Source: Coturnix japonica (taxonomy: Eukaryota > Chordata > Aves > Galliformes > Phasianidae). From it: a DNA stretch of 64,000 bases. A program made the translations under genes and the position numbers. This document shows, one piece after another, positions 1 through 12,706 of the stretch. The stretch is taken from positions 6,500,255 to 6,564,254 of the forward strand of contig NC_029521.1 in assembly GCF_001577835.2 (NCBI RefSeq), written 5' to 3'. Numbering within the stretch: the stretch's first letter is position 1; the number at the start of each line of letters is the position of its first letter. The notes under the pieces are model-generated. The model was not told the DNA's origin and searched no databases. It was given only the letters and a program-made list of their open reading frames with translations.

Positions 1-656
1 ACAATGAAAATAGATCTAGGCAGCATCTTAGTAAGTATCCATTCACTACAAATACACTTTAAACAATCATTTAACCAAGAAAGCTTTGGCATCTCTTTGA
101 TCTACCAGATAGACCTAGTACGGACTTGCCTTATGCAAATTTGTCATTTCAGTTCTAAAAGGCTCACAGCTGGGAAACGACTAAATGAGTTGAATAGAAA
201 TTGCCTGAGGCACACACTCTTACGACAAATTCCTCTTGAATGATAACAGAACTGTAAGCCTACAAGACAAGATGAAGCTCTTGTGTTTTTAGGAGCTGTA
301 TACACAAAAACAATGAACTCTCCTGTTTTACGAAAATACCTTTGTTTACCAAACATTTTTGTATTTAACTTTTAACCTCCTTTGCAAACAGGCACCTCTA
401 AAACACACTGACCAAAACAGCACCTCAGTGTATTAACTGTCAATAATAAACCCAAGCCCAACACCTTCAGAATTTAAAGTGTCACACTTAATACTACGGC
501 AAAGTCACATAGTTGATTGCAACTGCACTACTCAGTTAATGGCCATTTGTCTTAAAAGTTAACTGAACAACAGCAACAACAAGCTCATTTTCCTTTCAGC
601 TCTTATGAAGTGCTGAAGCATATTTTAACATGGTCTCTCTCTTGTAAGCAGTAGAT

Positions 657-985
657 TCATAGAGTGTTTTGGGTTGGACAGGGCCTTAAACATCATACAG
701 TTCCAACCTCCCTGTCATGGGCAGGGACATCTTACACAAGGCTCACTGCCCTACCCAACCTGGCTGACAACACTTCCAGGGATGAGGCAACCACAGTTCC
801 CCTGGGAAGGCTGCTCCAGTGCTCCATCGCTCCTGTAGGAAAGAATTTCTTCCAAGTACCCAAACTGAATCCACCCTTTTGCATTTAGACTATTACCCTC
901 TGTCCTATCCCTTCACTCCTGATGAAGAGTCCCTCTTTAGCTTTTCTGGGCTGAACAGGCTTCCCCAGGCACTCAGCAAGAGTAT
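657..985 (-). mobile_element. CR1 LINE 3'-end fragment, older copy
   Basis: Read on the minus strand, this is the 3' end of an avian CR1 retroposon. The diagnostic block at about 670-730 (a GGGTTGGA-like start, then a GTTCCAACC-like stretch and a CATGGGCAGGGACA-like stretch) is the reverse complement of the CR1 3' UTR and terminal coding region. Homology continues through a block like CTGGGCTGAACAGG near 945-962. The copy is 5'-truncated, as usual for CR1, and visibly diverged from the two younger copies in this window. The right boundary is approximate. Confidence 0.75.
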
Positions 986-3900
986 TTCACATCACAAAGA
1001 AATTGTGTGTGAGCACAGCCGATGTTCCCAAGCCTCCAATTTGGCCTAAGACACTTTAATATTTACTACTGTTTGTCATAAGCTCCACATAAACATTATT
1101 TTTATATTGCATATATTTAATTCATATTTCAGAACAGCATATACTCCAATTATGAAATGGTAATGCTTTAAAATGTTCAAAAAAGAAGACCACAAAGATC
1201 CTAAGTTGTATTTTTAATCCTGCTTATACCATAACATTTCTTTAGGGAAGGTGCTATGTTTCTACTGAGCACACTGCGCTTGTAACCATGTGACATCCAA
1301 AAGGGAAAAACCTCTTTGGTTCTTTAACGTGCTTTGCATCTTTAAGCAAAGGGCTTTTGAGCCAGCTCTCAACTTTTTTTTGTAAACTTTAACAAGGGTT
1401 GGTGCTGAAACATTTTATGAGCATGTGACACAATTAATTAAGTCATTTTGTGAACTCTGGAACTTACCTCATTTGTGTCTCAGTCCCACATGGTCTCTGT
1501 TGCACAGTAACACAGCTAAGCACACACTACTGTGGGTGAACTGGAAATGTGAATTCATTAAAGCTCCTTTCTGTGCTCATGTGTTTTCACAAAGCTTATG
1601 AAAAATTAACTTGAGCTGTTTCTGCTCTGTGAAATTTAATAGAAAGCAGACAAGAAATTCAAGATGTCTGAGTGTTGGTATGGAGAGGTTGACAGAAAGG
1701 ATTACTGTGGGAAAACCCAACTGGAATGTACGTTCTCTCACCAAAAATACTGTCAACTTATTGCAGAGTTACGTATTTAATAGGTCAAGCAGTAACCCTC
1801 TCAGCAGATGAAAATAAGTAAGTGATTTGACTGTCTCAACAAGCTATCCCCATACCATCCTGTTAGCAGAGATGCTGCATGGTTATAGGATCCGAGCTTC
1901 TTCCTGTACATGCCCACAACTTCCATCTCATCTCTCCTGATGCTGGCAGCTCCTTCCCATGTGCTGACAAGCCAGCAGGGGCAGTGCAAATGTGAAACTG
2001 CAGAGTAGCAGTAGCAGCTGTGCACTGTACACCCTGCCCCAGCTGCCATGGCCTGCATTGCCTGCAGCTGCTGCCTTCCCACCACACTGCTACCAGCAGC
2101 CAGGGCAGGCTGTGTGGAACAGTCAGTCAGCTGGACACACAAACGACTGGTACAGAAGTAGCTAGCAGCCACATTCACAGCTTTCCCCCACCAGTAATCT
2201 CATGGAAGAGTAGCACTGCCACAAATGAAGATACAGACATAGCACATCAAATTCCATCTGCTGTATGAACCCGTATGTTGGTCAAGCATTGATATCAGTG
2301 CAGATCCAATTAAATAAAAAGGAAATAGTAATCTGTTCTTCAGCTAAACACTCAAGTCCAAATAGCTACAAATCTCACTCTTCCTCCAACAGCTTCACTG
2401 CTTTCCCAACAACATTTCAGCAGCATGAACTGTTTATACTTCAGAGGCAAGTGCATACAATAGGCATAGAGATCTTGTTGTAGCTACAGTAGAAAAATAA
2501 TTACTATAAACTTCCTACCTCCCACCTGCAATTCCTCCCCAAAAGGAACAATTGCAAAGCAGAACAGTGATTTAGCTGGATGGCTGCCTTTTGGCACTCC
2601 AGTTCAACAACCAATTAAGAACACATGTGAAACAGTCCTTATGCATTCTTAATCACCAAAATAAACCTGATAACAATAAACAACAATAAACGGAACTTGT
2701 AATTTCCTAGTCCTGTAGTTGTTCAACCTGCTGCCTCTCAAGTCATTTACGCTTTGGGAAAAGAAAATAAAAAATGGAAGTTTTTTCCTTCCATTCTCTG
2801 CTGGAAAGATTTTATAGCAATAGCAAAGGGAGAATTTTAATGTCTACATTACATAGCTGAAACAAATTTTCCAGTAGCAGAGCAATGGCCCTATTACTAT
2901 GTGAACCTGGCAGTAGATTTACGTTTTAGTTACAGCTCTGAAACTTCAGTTGTCTGAATCTTACACTGAGTCTTCCAGGAAAAAGTCAATTCATAGCCAT
3001 GATGCTGCTGGCTCTGATTCAGGAACATACAGGGATGCTGTTCTGGGGAACAACTCCTCCGGTCCTAAAGTCCAACAAGAAGTTCAGATATTGTCAGTTG
3101 TCTACCTGAAAATGAGCTACAAGCAAAAATATCTACATGATATTAATTGGTTGGCCATTATTTTATTCCATCATTTTTGCCAGGGAGCAGAGAAATGTTT
3201 GTATTCAGGATGCTGCTGTTGCAGTGCTGAAGTGACCCGGAGCCCATTTATTACACAAGTGGAAAACCAAGCAAACACTCCAGGCTCTGAGTAGCTATTA
3301 AGGAAGCAACAGAGAAAAGGTTGGATCACAGCTTTCAGATTTGGTGTTGCTCAAAACAATAAATTTTGAGGGAATATTTACCCTGTAAATTTTGAGGGTT
3401 TTTTTGTTTGTTTGTTTGTTTTGTTTTACATATTCCCTAAAGACAGCCCTGTAAGAATGCTTACAGCTCTGCAGTTGATAATCCACACTCAAATTCCTAT
3501 AGACAAGTGGTCACAACCATTAAATTTACAGAAAGATACAGATAACGTTATCCACAGATTTGTGAAGTATTTGCTTTCCACACACTGCTTCTGCTTGCTC
3601 ACTTTTGAGCATGAACAAGTCCCCAAATTCTATGACTAAAAGGACTCAATTAGCCTAAAGGAATTAACAGGGACATGAGAATACTTGGCATAGGGTACAG
3701 AAATGCACACCAGTTTGTTTTTCTTCCACAACAGCCAACTCTTGGAAGACCAACTTGACAAGTATAGTATTCCTTTGTGTTGTTCCTGGCTCCCAAAATG
3801 GCTTTTCATGCAGCTGTTGGAAGGAATTCTCAGCCCTATTTGGAAACAGAGATTTAACTCAAAAACAACCCAGATTAACTCAAGATCCAAGCACAGTCAA

Positions 3901-6900
3901 GCAGTTTAAGGCCAAAGTTCTAAATTTAAGATAAAGCTGTTGTCACCTTTGCAGCTTCTGCACACAAAATACTTCACTTTCAGATTTAAGCCACCTTCCC
4001 TCACTGGTAAGTGATGAGCACATCCTAGAATATTAAGATACAAGGAAAGCCAAGTACTTTTCACTTTGTTTTTACTAATTTGATGGCAAAGGACAAGGTT
4101 ACTAAATTTAAGCAAAGAAAAACATTTTGGAAACAACCTTGAGAGAAATAATACACAATTACTAGACACTGAAACACACAGACTATATACATTCCCATTA
4201 TTGCACAAAGATCGATGTGACAGAAGAGCCATTTAATCCTCCATCAAGAAAGAATAAATGAAGCACTAGGATATGCTATAAGAAGAGTGTAAAGGAAGAA
4301 CACTTTCACAAGTGGCCTCACATTATCCAGGAGAAGGCCAAGCTCTGAACAGAGGTAAAAGTGCCTGTGATTCTTCCTAGACCCAAGACCAACTGCAACA
4401 GGACTGTACTTATCCTGCAAGTTCTGCACTGCTCTTCTTAGGACATGCTGAATATCAGTAATGTCCTAAATGGGTATCTTCAGGGTGCAAAGGGGCACAA
4501 ATTACACCAGCCTAAAGGCACGATGCTTACGGTCACAAACAGCTCCAGTGAATTCTCTAACTTTCACTCTGTCATCAGGCAGTCTGTACTTCTCATCTCT
4601 CAGAACATGGGTATTTAAGCCACATTTTTTGTCTTATTCCTCAGAAGGATTTTGAAGGATACTCCTACCAACACCACAGAGATGCCCAAGATTCCTGAAA
4701 AGACTGGAAAAACACATGCCAAAAGCAATTGTTTAAACCTGATACTTCTTCATAAGCATTGGGGTGGGAGGGCATGATCTGCAAGAAGGCAGAGAACACC
4801 CAGGATGTCTAAACCTTATACATTTAGGATCCACAAACCAGAAACTGACTGCAAGTCTCCCAATAGTATACACTATCTGAATTTCAAAACCTGATTTCAC
4901 TTGTTCATCTGGAGAAGTACAAGGAAAAACTATTTACATACAAACACAAATTAGAGAACTTTCTGCTGGTAATAAAACAGGTCATGTAATATATATTTCT
5001 TCCGTTTCAAAGCATCCACAGTCTGATGAAGATTACTATTACTATGTTGCCCTCTTCCATTTGTTTTTCTACTGAACATACAATTTTATACTTGGCCGAA
5101 CATTTAAATATGATTATGAAACAAGACTACACACCAGTGAATCTCAATTGAGGAACACTGAGCTCATTAATTAGAAGTTAGCCATGTCAAAGAAATAAAA
5201 GCAGATAAGTGGAGTTTTACTGCTTACAAGTAACCAAACAATAGGTGGTTGGTTTTTGTTAATACATTTTTGCCCCCAGGTTAAGGCAGAGTATCAGGAA
5301 AGGGGAAAAAAATCAGCCCAACGTTTTTTTCCTCTGGTAACATTTAGTTAAATTACCAACTGCAGTCATTCATGAGGAACAGCCAATGAGTTTGAACATA
5401 GCTTTAAAAGTCCTTATGACTCAGTAAGATGCAAGTTTTAAAAAGGTTAAGTAATACAGTGCCACCTGATTCCTTCTCTTCAAATCTCTGTATCTATTTT
5501 CAAGCAAAACTATTTCTTTTTAATTAGCAGTTATGCAGTTTCATGGCCTTTCCATCCTTAATAAAAGCACATACTCATTAGTGGGTATTCCCTTGAGCTT
5601 ACTGTCCTTCCAAACTAACATGTATCAACATACTAACACCCATTTATCAGATGACTGAAACAATAAGCGCATTGATGCTTATTATCAAGCAAATAATCAT
5701 TAACTGAAAAAGTTAATTAAAATAGGAAAGAAAGCATTCTTAAGACTTGCATCCTCGTTTCATGCTGGATTGTCTGGTTATGCTAGGCATAATGCTAAGT
5801 ACCAATATGGATATTTTGTTGATGAGTGCCCAAAGTTAAATAATCATTTAAAAAAAAAAAAAAAGGAATAAAAAAGCTTCAGTACTTGATAGCATCATTG
5901 CAAATCTCAGAGTCAGAAATGCTTTTTCACCAATAATACTGGGGAAAATAAAGTATTTCTTCCTATCCTACACTAGTGCTGAAAAGGGTTTGGCACCCAC
6001 AACAAAACTTCAGCACACAGCAGTCCCAGAAAGTGGAGCTCATTCATGTGAGTATCCAGAGGTTCCACAGAACACTGATGGGGTGAGGGAATAAAAATAA
6101 ACAAATAATAAATATTGAAAATCTCAGAGAAAAGAACAAAAGCATTGGCTTCCACTACCTGTATTCTTTTGAAAGGGATTCGGTGGGCATGGGAACATAA
6201 CAGTGCAGGTTATTCCACAGAGACAAGTCTTACATTGCACTAAAGATGGGGGCATTCCTACTAAGATAGCTTCACAGATAGCTTTTCTTTTACACAGGCA
6301 TTTCAACTCAACAAATACATTCTTACGGGTGTTTACTCAAGGAAAGAGAGGAGAACAACATCAAGTAATGCAAATTTTAATCGTTATCTACTTAATGTCT
6401 ACCTAATCACTATGAAAGAAAAACAAACAAACGCTGAAGTGGAGAAGGTTAATGCCGCATCAGTCACAGAGAGACCCACCCTAACACCCGTAATCAACTT
6501 CAAGAATTCTACCCTTTTCAGCAGTCTTTGAGTCTGAGCTTTACTTGGCATGGTTCATTAAATACAAAGATATTTCTTGAATCTGTATGACCAGCTTCTG
6601 GTTCCAGATTAACTGTAATCACAGTCAGGAACACAGCAGAAACAGTAACACCTGCAAACAAAGTGAAAATCAACACTCCTCTGCCATGCCAGCATGGCCA
6701 GACAGTAGCTGGGCAGAAGATGGACCATGCCCAAGCTGGCAGCTGAACACAGGAGCTAACAGAGCTCCTATGGAGGACATACCCACAGCTGCAGCAGGTA
6801 CAGCTTACAGACAGGAAAGACCCCAGCTATCTTCCATCTTGCCCTCTGCTGAACCAATCCCACAGGCCACGCTGGACGCACCCCTTGCCATCATTCACTG

Positions 6901-7167
6901 ACCCCAAAATTCCAGGTTGAGATTCCTTGGAGGTGACTGAGAAAAATGCAAGCCAATGAAAGACAGAGGTGAGCAGCCACAGCTGGCATTTCAGGCACCA
7001 AGAGTATCACATTAGGTGTAATTTGTGTGTGGAGGCTCCTTGCCCATATTACTACTCTGGTAATCCAGTCACATATCTGCTCCCTTTGTTTCATGTCTCC
7101 ATGATGGTTTTTCTTTCCCAAGTTTATTAAACAAAACTTATAAGCTTCTAAATTGAATAAAACAATA

Positions 7168-7688
7168 CGTTGCTCTGAAAGTAATGCTTCCCATTTATTA
7201 CCATAAACACTGCAGTAAATACAAGAAGCACAGTAACACTATTGGATAGAGTAAATTCTGAGCTACAAAACACGCTATTTCAACAGTCACTGCCAGTAAT
7301 TCTGCATTTTGGCCACTGATGAACAAGAGCAGGCACGTCACACTCATACAACTTTGCACCAATAGAGGTGACCCACTGCTGCTGCAATGCAGCACTCACT
7401 GCCCTCCGTGCTCACATCCACTGGTTGATCTCCATAATAGTACAGCAAACATCAATAAATGTCAATAGGTGCCAATATTTCCACATGGAGGGATTCAATG
7501 ACACATCTCTGCAGCTTCCTCACTTCCAAGTCAAATGTCATCATGTCAGACTGCCCCTCTGACACCATCTATCACACAGCAACACAGAATATCAGTGGGA
7601 AGGTTCAACCTCTACTACCATAACAACATCCACCTCTGACATCATGGACCAACAGAATAAGTAGAAGGCAATACTTCAGAGCAGCCCT
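7168..7688. mobile_element. Mariner-type non-autonomous DNA transposon remnant (Galluhop-like)
   Basis: The ends form imperfect terminal inverted repeats. The left end reads CGTTGCTCTGAAAGTAATGC and the right end, read in reverse, GGGCTGCTCTGAAGTATTGC. A TA dinucleotide lies just outside the left end (7166-7167), as expected for Tc1/mariner insertion; the matching right-hand TA has decayed. At about 520 bp it is too short to hold a transposase of usual length, and its frames are interrupted, so it is a non-mobile internal-deletion type copy. The family name rests on memory of chicken mariner consensus ends. Confidence 0.7.
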
Positions 7689-8004
7689 CAAAGAACACAT
7701 AGATCAATCTGTTGTTCCTATAAAATACACACATGAATTTCAGAATTGTGGATTTAATAAGATAATCTGATAGTCCTGGATAGCATCATCACTTTTTTGC
7801 ATGATCCTTATGTGACCTAAATTAGAAATCTACAATAGAAATATATAGTTTAGTTGTGTTTTATCTTGAGGAGCTGCATTCCTTCCAACTCAGATGATAT
7901 TCTATGCTGTTCATAGCCTACCAGAAGTTGAGCCATTCCCAGGCTCTACACATGAAAGGGACAAAGCCAGTTCCACTTCCCCAGCCAAAGGCTGTGATCC
8001 CATT

Positions 8005-8334
8005 TGTTACAATTGGGAAGATTCACGCGGTGAAAGCAGAACACGAAATATAACAACAAAGGGACCAGAGCAGATAGGGCAATATTTTACAAAACAGTAA
8101 AGGTACTCACTCCTCTCTGAAGATCAAAGCTTGCAGGAAAGACTGCACAAGTGAGGGATCTCCAACCAGACATCCTTCCCCAGTGGCAGTCAGCCCTTAA
8201 ATGGGGTCTAAGAGAGGTGCAGCCAGGCTCCACCCCTTCTACTCACACACCTGAATTGCCTTCACCTGTGCTCCCAGGGCTGACCAGGTCCTTTCCCCAG
8301 GTGCTCAATCAGCAATTCAGGCCATGACTCAACA
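8005..8334 (-). mobile_element. Possible solo LTR fossil of an avian endogenous retrovirus
   Basis: On the minus strand the segment begins TGTTGAGTC and ends TTGTAACA, giving the TGTT...AACA ends common in retroviral LTRs. It is more GC-rich than its surroundings and contains a promoter-like block (GC-rich stretch followed by a TTTAAG motif near 8195-8205). No internal viral genes adjoin it. I could not find clean target-site duplications at these exact ends, so the boundaries and even the class are uncertain. Its age looks moderate to old. Confidence 0.3.
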
Positions 8335-11300
8335 GTTCCCATACACCATTAAGTACAGATTTACACATTATCAAACAGGTTCGATCTGTTGGATACTGCA
8401 CTTCCTAAAGTTCTTAAAGCCTGGCTGTTCTACTTTCTCATTATGGAAGAGCACCACATGTAACTTTCACTGACCAGCAAAACCTGTGAGGAATTCAAGT
8501 GACAAATACATCTGGATTTGCTGCACTCACACCAACAAACAGCTGTCATGGAAACAAGAAAAAGGAGTTTTACATTAAAACAAAGCAAGTGGTTTATTTC
8601 CATGGGTATTGACAGTTCTCCCCCAGTTCTAGTGTTTTTCATGCAGAAAACCTAATGTGCTTATTATGCTCAATTGCTAAAATCGTCTGCACCATTTGGA
8701 ACCTGTGCAAAAATAACTCAGTGACAAAATTACAGGTGTCTGATAGAACTACTGCTCCTTCCATTGAACCAAGCTTAATAGCATTGCTGCATTATTTACG
8801 GAAGTCTTCTTACACACATACCACCAAAGTAAATTTTACCACATGAACCATTCAATCTATAGTAGACATAAAACATGGGTCCCGCTTTTAAGTTTTTCTC
8901 AAGTGTCTCAACTTGGCAATAACTTGACCTGATATGCTTTTTTTCCCCTCCTCCCCATACATCTGAGCTCAGTACGAGGTTATTCTTTGCACATTTGGAT
9001 TGTTGCTGAATATTATATTTCCTTTTTGTTCCACTTTGATCAAGGGAATCCTCTTCTAGAAGAGCTTGTTTGTTAACATGCTCTTTAGGAAGACAGGCAC
9101 ATTAAAGGCAAGGGAAAGACACTACAGAAAATATGCATTACCATGATTGCAGTAAATGCAACACAGAATGAATAAGAAGTGCTTCATCAGTTCAGAAGCA
9201 TGTTGTTACCTACCCAAATCACTGCAGCAAGCAATTCAAACCGCTTATAACTATCTGGAGTAATGCAGTTAGCAGAACGAAGAACACATCAGTTTGAAAG
9301 CAGTTTTAATTTAGTAAAAAAATAACAAACCAAAAAACAACACACCACCTCGTTGCTTATATCCTGTAAGACCAAAGCTTTCACAGTAAACTTATATTAG
9401 CATCTGAAAACAAACAGGGCACAATCAGAGCAGGGAGAAAGAGCTGCATAAATAAGCAACAGTATTAAATAAGCAGAGAGGGACAAGAACCGTGACTTCC
9501 AAAGGGCAACTACAGAGCGCATTGCCTAGAGTCATAATTCTCATAGAAGTTGTTTTCTTTGCTATCATAGACTTCCTGATGGGCATATGGATGGTAATAA
9601 AATATGAAAATACTAGCTTGCCAGAAATATTATCGTTCATGATAAAAAAAATGCTGGGATCTGGACTACTGGTCAGATGGGAGACAGAAATATTTGGAAG
9701 GGCAATTACAAGCAGCCCAAAATTCCACTGTCCTCTCCCACACGAGCACACAGGGCTGATATCCACTGAGAGCTGCTGATGGTGATGGAGAAGGGCAGGA
9801 GGAATGTTAACAATCCTCCCCTTTTGACCCACATCAAGGCTGAGATCACAAAGAGGCTTTGCAGGGGCAGAGCCTGGAAAGAAATCCAGGCCACACACAG
9901 GAGCCGTGCTGAACTAACAGGCTGGTTCATGTGAACCCTCCCCCTCGTCCTCTCCTGCTTTAAAATACAAAAACAACAAACAAACAAATCAATCAACACC
10001 TCAGTTATTAGAGCGTACCATATATTTGATCTTTATAATGATACCACTACTTTTTAATTGTAAGACTGGATAAAAACCACTTCATTTAGCACTTAGTGAA
10101 AACCACACTGCTAAGGCACAGACTTCCCCAGCCACTAAACTAAACCTGCACCAGTTGTTCCATACAGCAAATTTGTAAGTGGGAGATGCCGTTTAGGAGA
10201 TTCCTGCCTTTTCCTTACAGACTGTGACTTGTTCCTACCTTCCCACCAGGGCCTACTATCCCACAGCAAGGCCAACTCGTGCATTAGCAAAGTCATGAGC
10301 TGTGAAATGATTTGGCTTCCCACACAGACACTCGCGCTCTCTGCAGCATCCTTTGAACAGGAATAAGCAGAACTAAGGTGTCAGAAGAAGAAGAGAGGAA
10401 ATTGGCTTTGTCATCATTGACTCAAAACATTCAATCACACACACTGATCATTCACCTACAAAATGGGGTCATGTCTGTGGCACAAGTCATCGCTGCTCAA
10501 AACAAACGTCACAGAGGGAGCAAGTCCACATCCTGACACACTCGTTCCCTTCCACTTCTCAGGCTGCAAGCACAGCACCCTTAGAATCTGAGCTGAATTC
10601 CACCAATAAGGTAACGAAGGCTCATGGATCTCCCCAACAAAATAAAAAAAAAGATAATAAATAAATAAACTTATTCAGTGGTGTGAACGCAATGAGTGAT
10701 GAAACATAGCATGGTACTAGAAAGGACAAGGTTAAATAGAAACCATCTCTACTACCTCAGTCAAAGCACCAAGAAGCTGCTCCACATAACTTTGGAAACG
10801 TTAATCCAGACTCAAAAAAAAAAACAAACAGGCAGTAGAAGATTCAGAAACCCTGTGAATATTTGTCTTTTCCTAACATAAAGATCAACAAAACCTACCA
10901 ACACAACAACTTAGTAGACATTATATTAGACCTCCACCACAAAAAGCAACTACATGTGCATGTAACATTAACAAGTGAGGTGTCCTAACAAACAGTTAAG
11001 AATGCCTTCCATCTTTGACTCATTTTCTCTCCCCACTTTTCTCACCTTAAAGGCAGCTTGCTCCACAGCTCTGGATGACATAGGTACCAGTTTATGTTCC
11101 TCGCATATTACACAAGGGAGCCATACAGGTACAGAGATAGACAGAGATATTGTTTCACAGTGCCTTAAATCCACTCTTTGATGACAGATAGCCCCTAAAA
11201 GAAACAGCCCACCAAAAAATAACCACCAGAGCGAAAAACACCACGTAAGTCCTCCCTCATCTACAGAGGAGCACCGAGGCCACTGGAAAATAAGCAACAA

Positions 11301-12694
11301 ATAGTTTTAAGTTTTGAAGATGTTATAAAACTTATCAATCCTTTGAGCTTTTCCTTCAACCACGATTATTGTGATCACTTCTAACCCTGGTTATCAGGGT
11401 AAGTACCCTCCCTGCCAAATATCCATCATATGATTATTACCATTACTTTTCAATATTATAGACTACTCCTACCTATACTTTGATGGCTTTTACTTTTAAG
11501 AGGTTTTTGTTTGTTTGTTTTCTCCCCCTGAATGCAGTTAGAACTGAAGGCCAGCTGACACACTTTTTGTGTTAAGTATTTACCATTTTATTATGCCCCA
11601 GAGCCATAAGTCAAAAAGCATGCTTGGGTCAGTTGGCCTTGTATGGTTTCACCTCCCCACTCACATGACCACAAAACAGACTTTACACATCAGTTCCCAG
11701 AACACCTACCTCAAATGGTGAGTGTTGCAGCACAGAAGCAAAGCTGTCTGCATCTCAAGATTCCTCCACAGCACAACCAGAAAGCTCCAAAGTAAAGGGG
11801 AAGTGAATATAACAGTAAGAACCTCACCCAAATTAACAGCCCATCAGCAACACCTGCAGCTTTCCTTCTTACCCTGTCAACTTTGCTTTCCCATTGCAAG
11901 AGCCTGACTTTGGAGCTACTGTAGGTTCAGATATAGGCCAGAGTCATCTCAGAAAGTTAAAAATATAGACTAGAACTACTTAACTTTTCAGCATTGTCAT
12001 ATCTGTTCTCCACTGTGTTTGGGAGTTCTCTGTACAGTAAGCCCAGCAACTTCAGGATAGACTGTCTTGGAATGTCCTAAAGATGTTAAAGAGTTAACTG
12101 GAGGTGATCTCTATTAGGATGTCTTTCCAAACGTAGACGTTATACCAGAGGTTTTAAAACCAAAAACGAAGTCCCCACAAAGACTGTGCAAGAAACAAGC
12201 TCCTGTATGGCAAACATACGCTATTAACAACTCTGTCATTGAGGAATGTTATTTTCCTTTCTACCACTAAAAGAAGCTGTCATCGTGACCTGTTTAACAT
12301 AATAACCCAGAAGATGAGTGCAGAAGCTCAGCCAGCTCTTCCTTTAGTATAATAATGTGGTTGGGAAAGCTTCAGTGCATGAACACTCTCTGCTATGGCT
12401 ATGTAGAAAATATTACAAGCTAATGGAAGGAGTATGAAGTCATAATCAGATAGAAAGGGCATCACATACTGATAAACTCCTGATGTGAGCATCAGATACT
12501 ATATGGAAACTTGGAACAGTTCCTCCTGTGAAGGGCACCAACCCAGATATGCCCTTGGAGAGCAGCTTCCTCAGTTACAAAAGTTACACTCCTTTCTCTT
12601 CAACAAGTGAGCAGGAACTGAAGTTTTAAATTGATTAAGTAGAAGAAATAACAATATGAGAAGCGAATGCTAGCTCATTTCTATAGGATGTCAT

Positions 12695-12706
12695 GGGGGG
12701 GGGGGG
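12695..12706 (+). repeat. Poly-G run of 12
   Basis: Twelve consecutive G, followed shortly by another GGGG. It is a likely source of length polymorphism or sequencing error and lies in non-coding DNA. Confidence 0.95.

Noticed and set aside
9425-9898. 157-codon minus-strand frame
   Set aside because: No recognisable motif, signal peptide or splice support. The overlapping plus-strand frame is equally long-looking.
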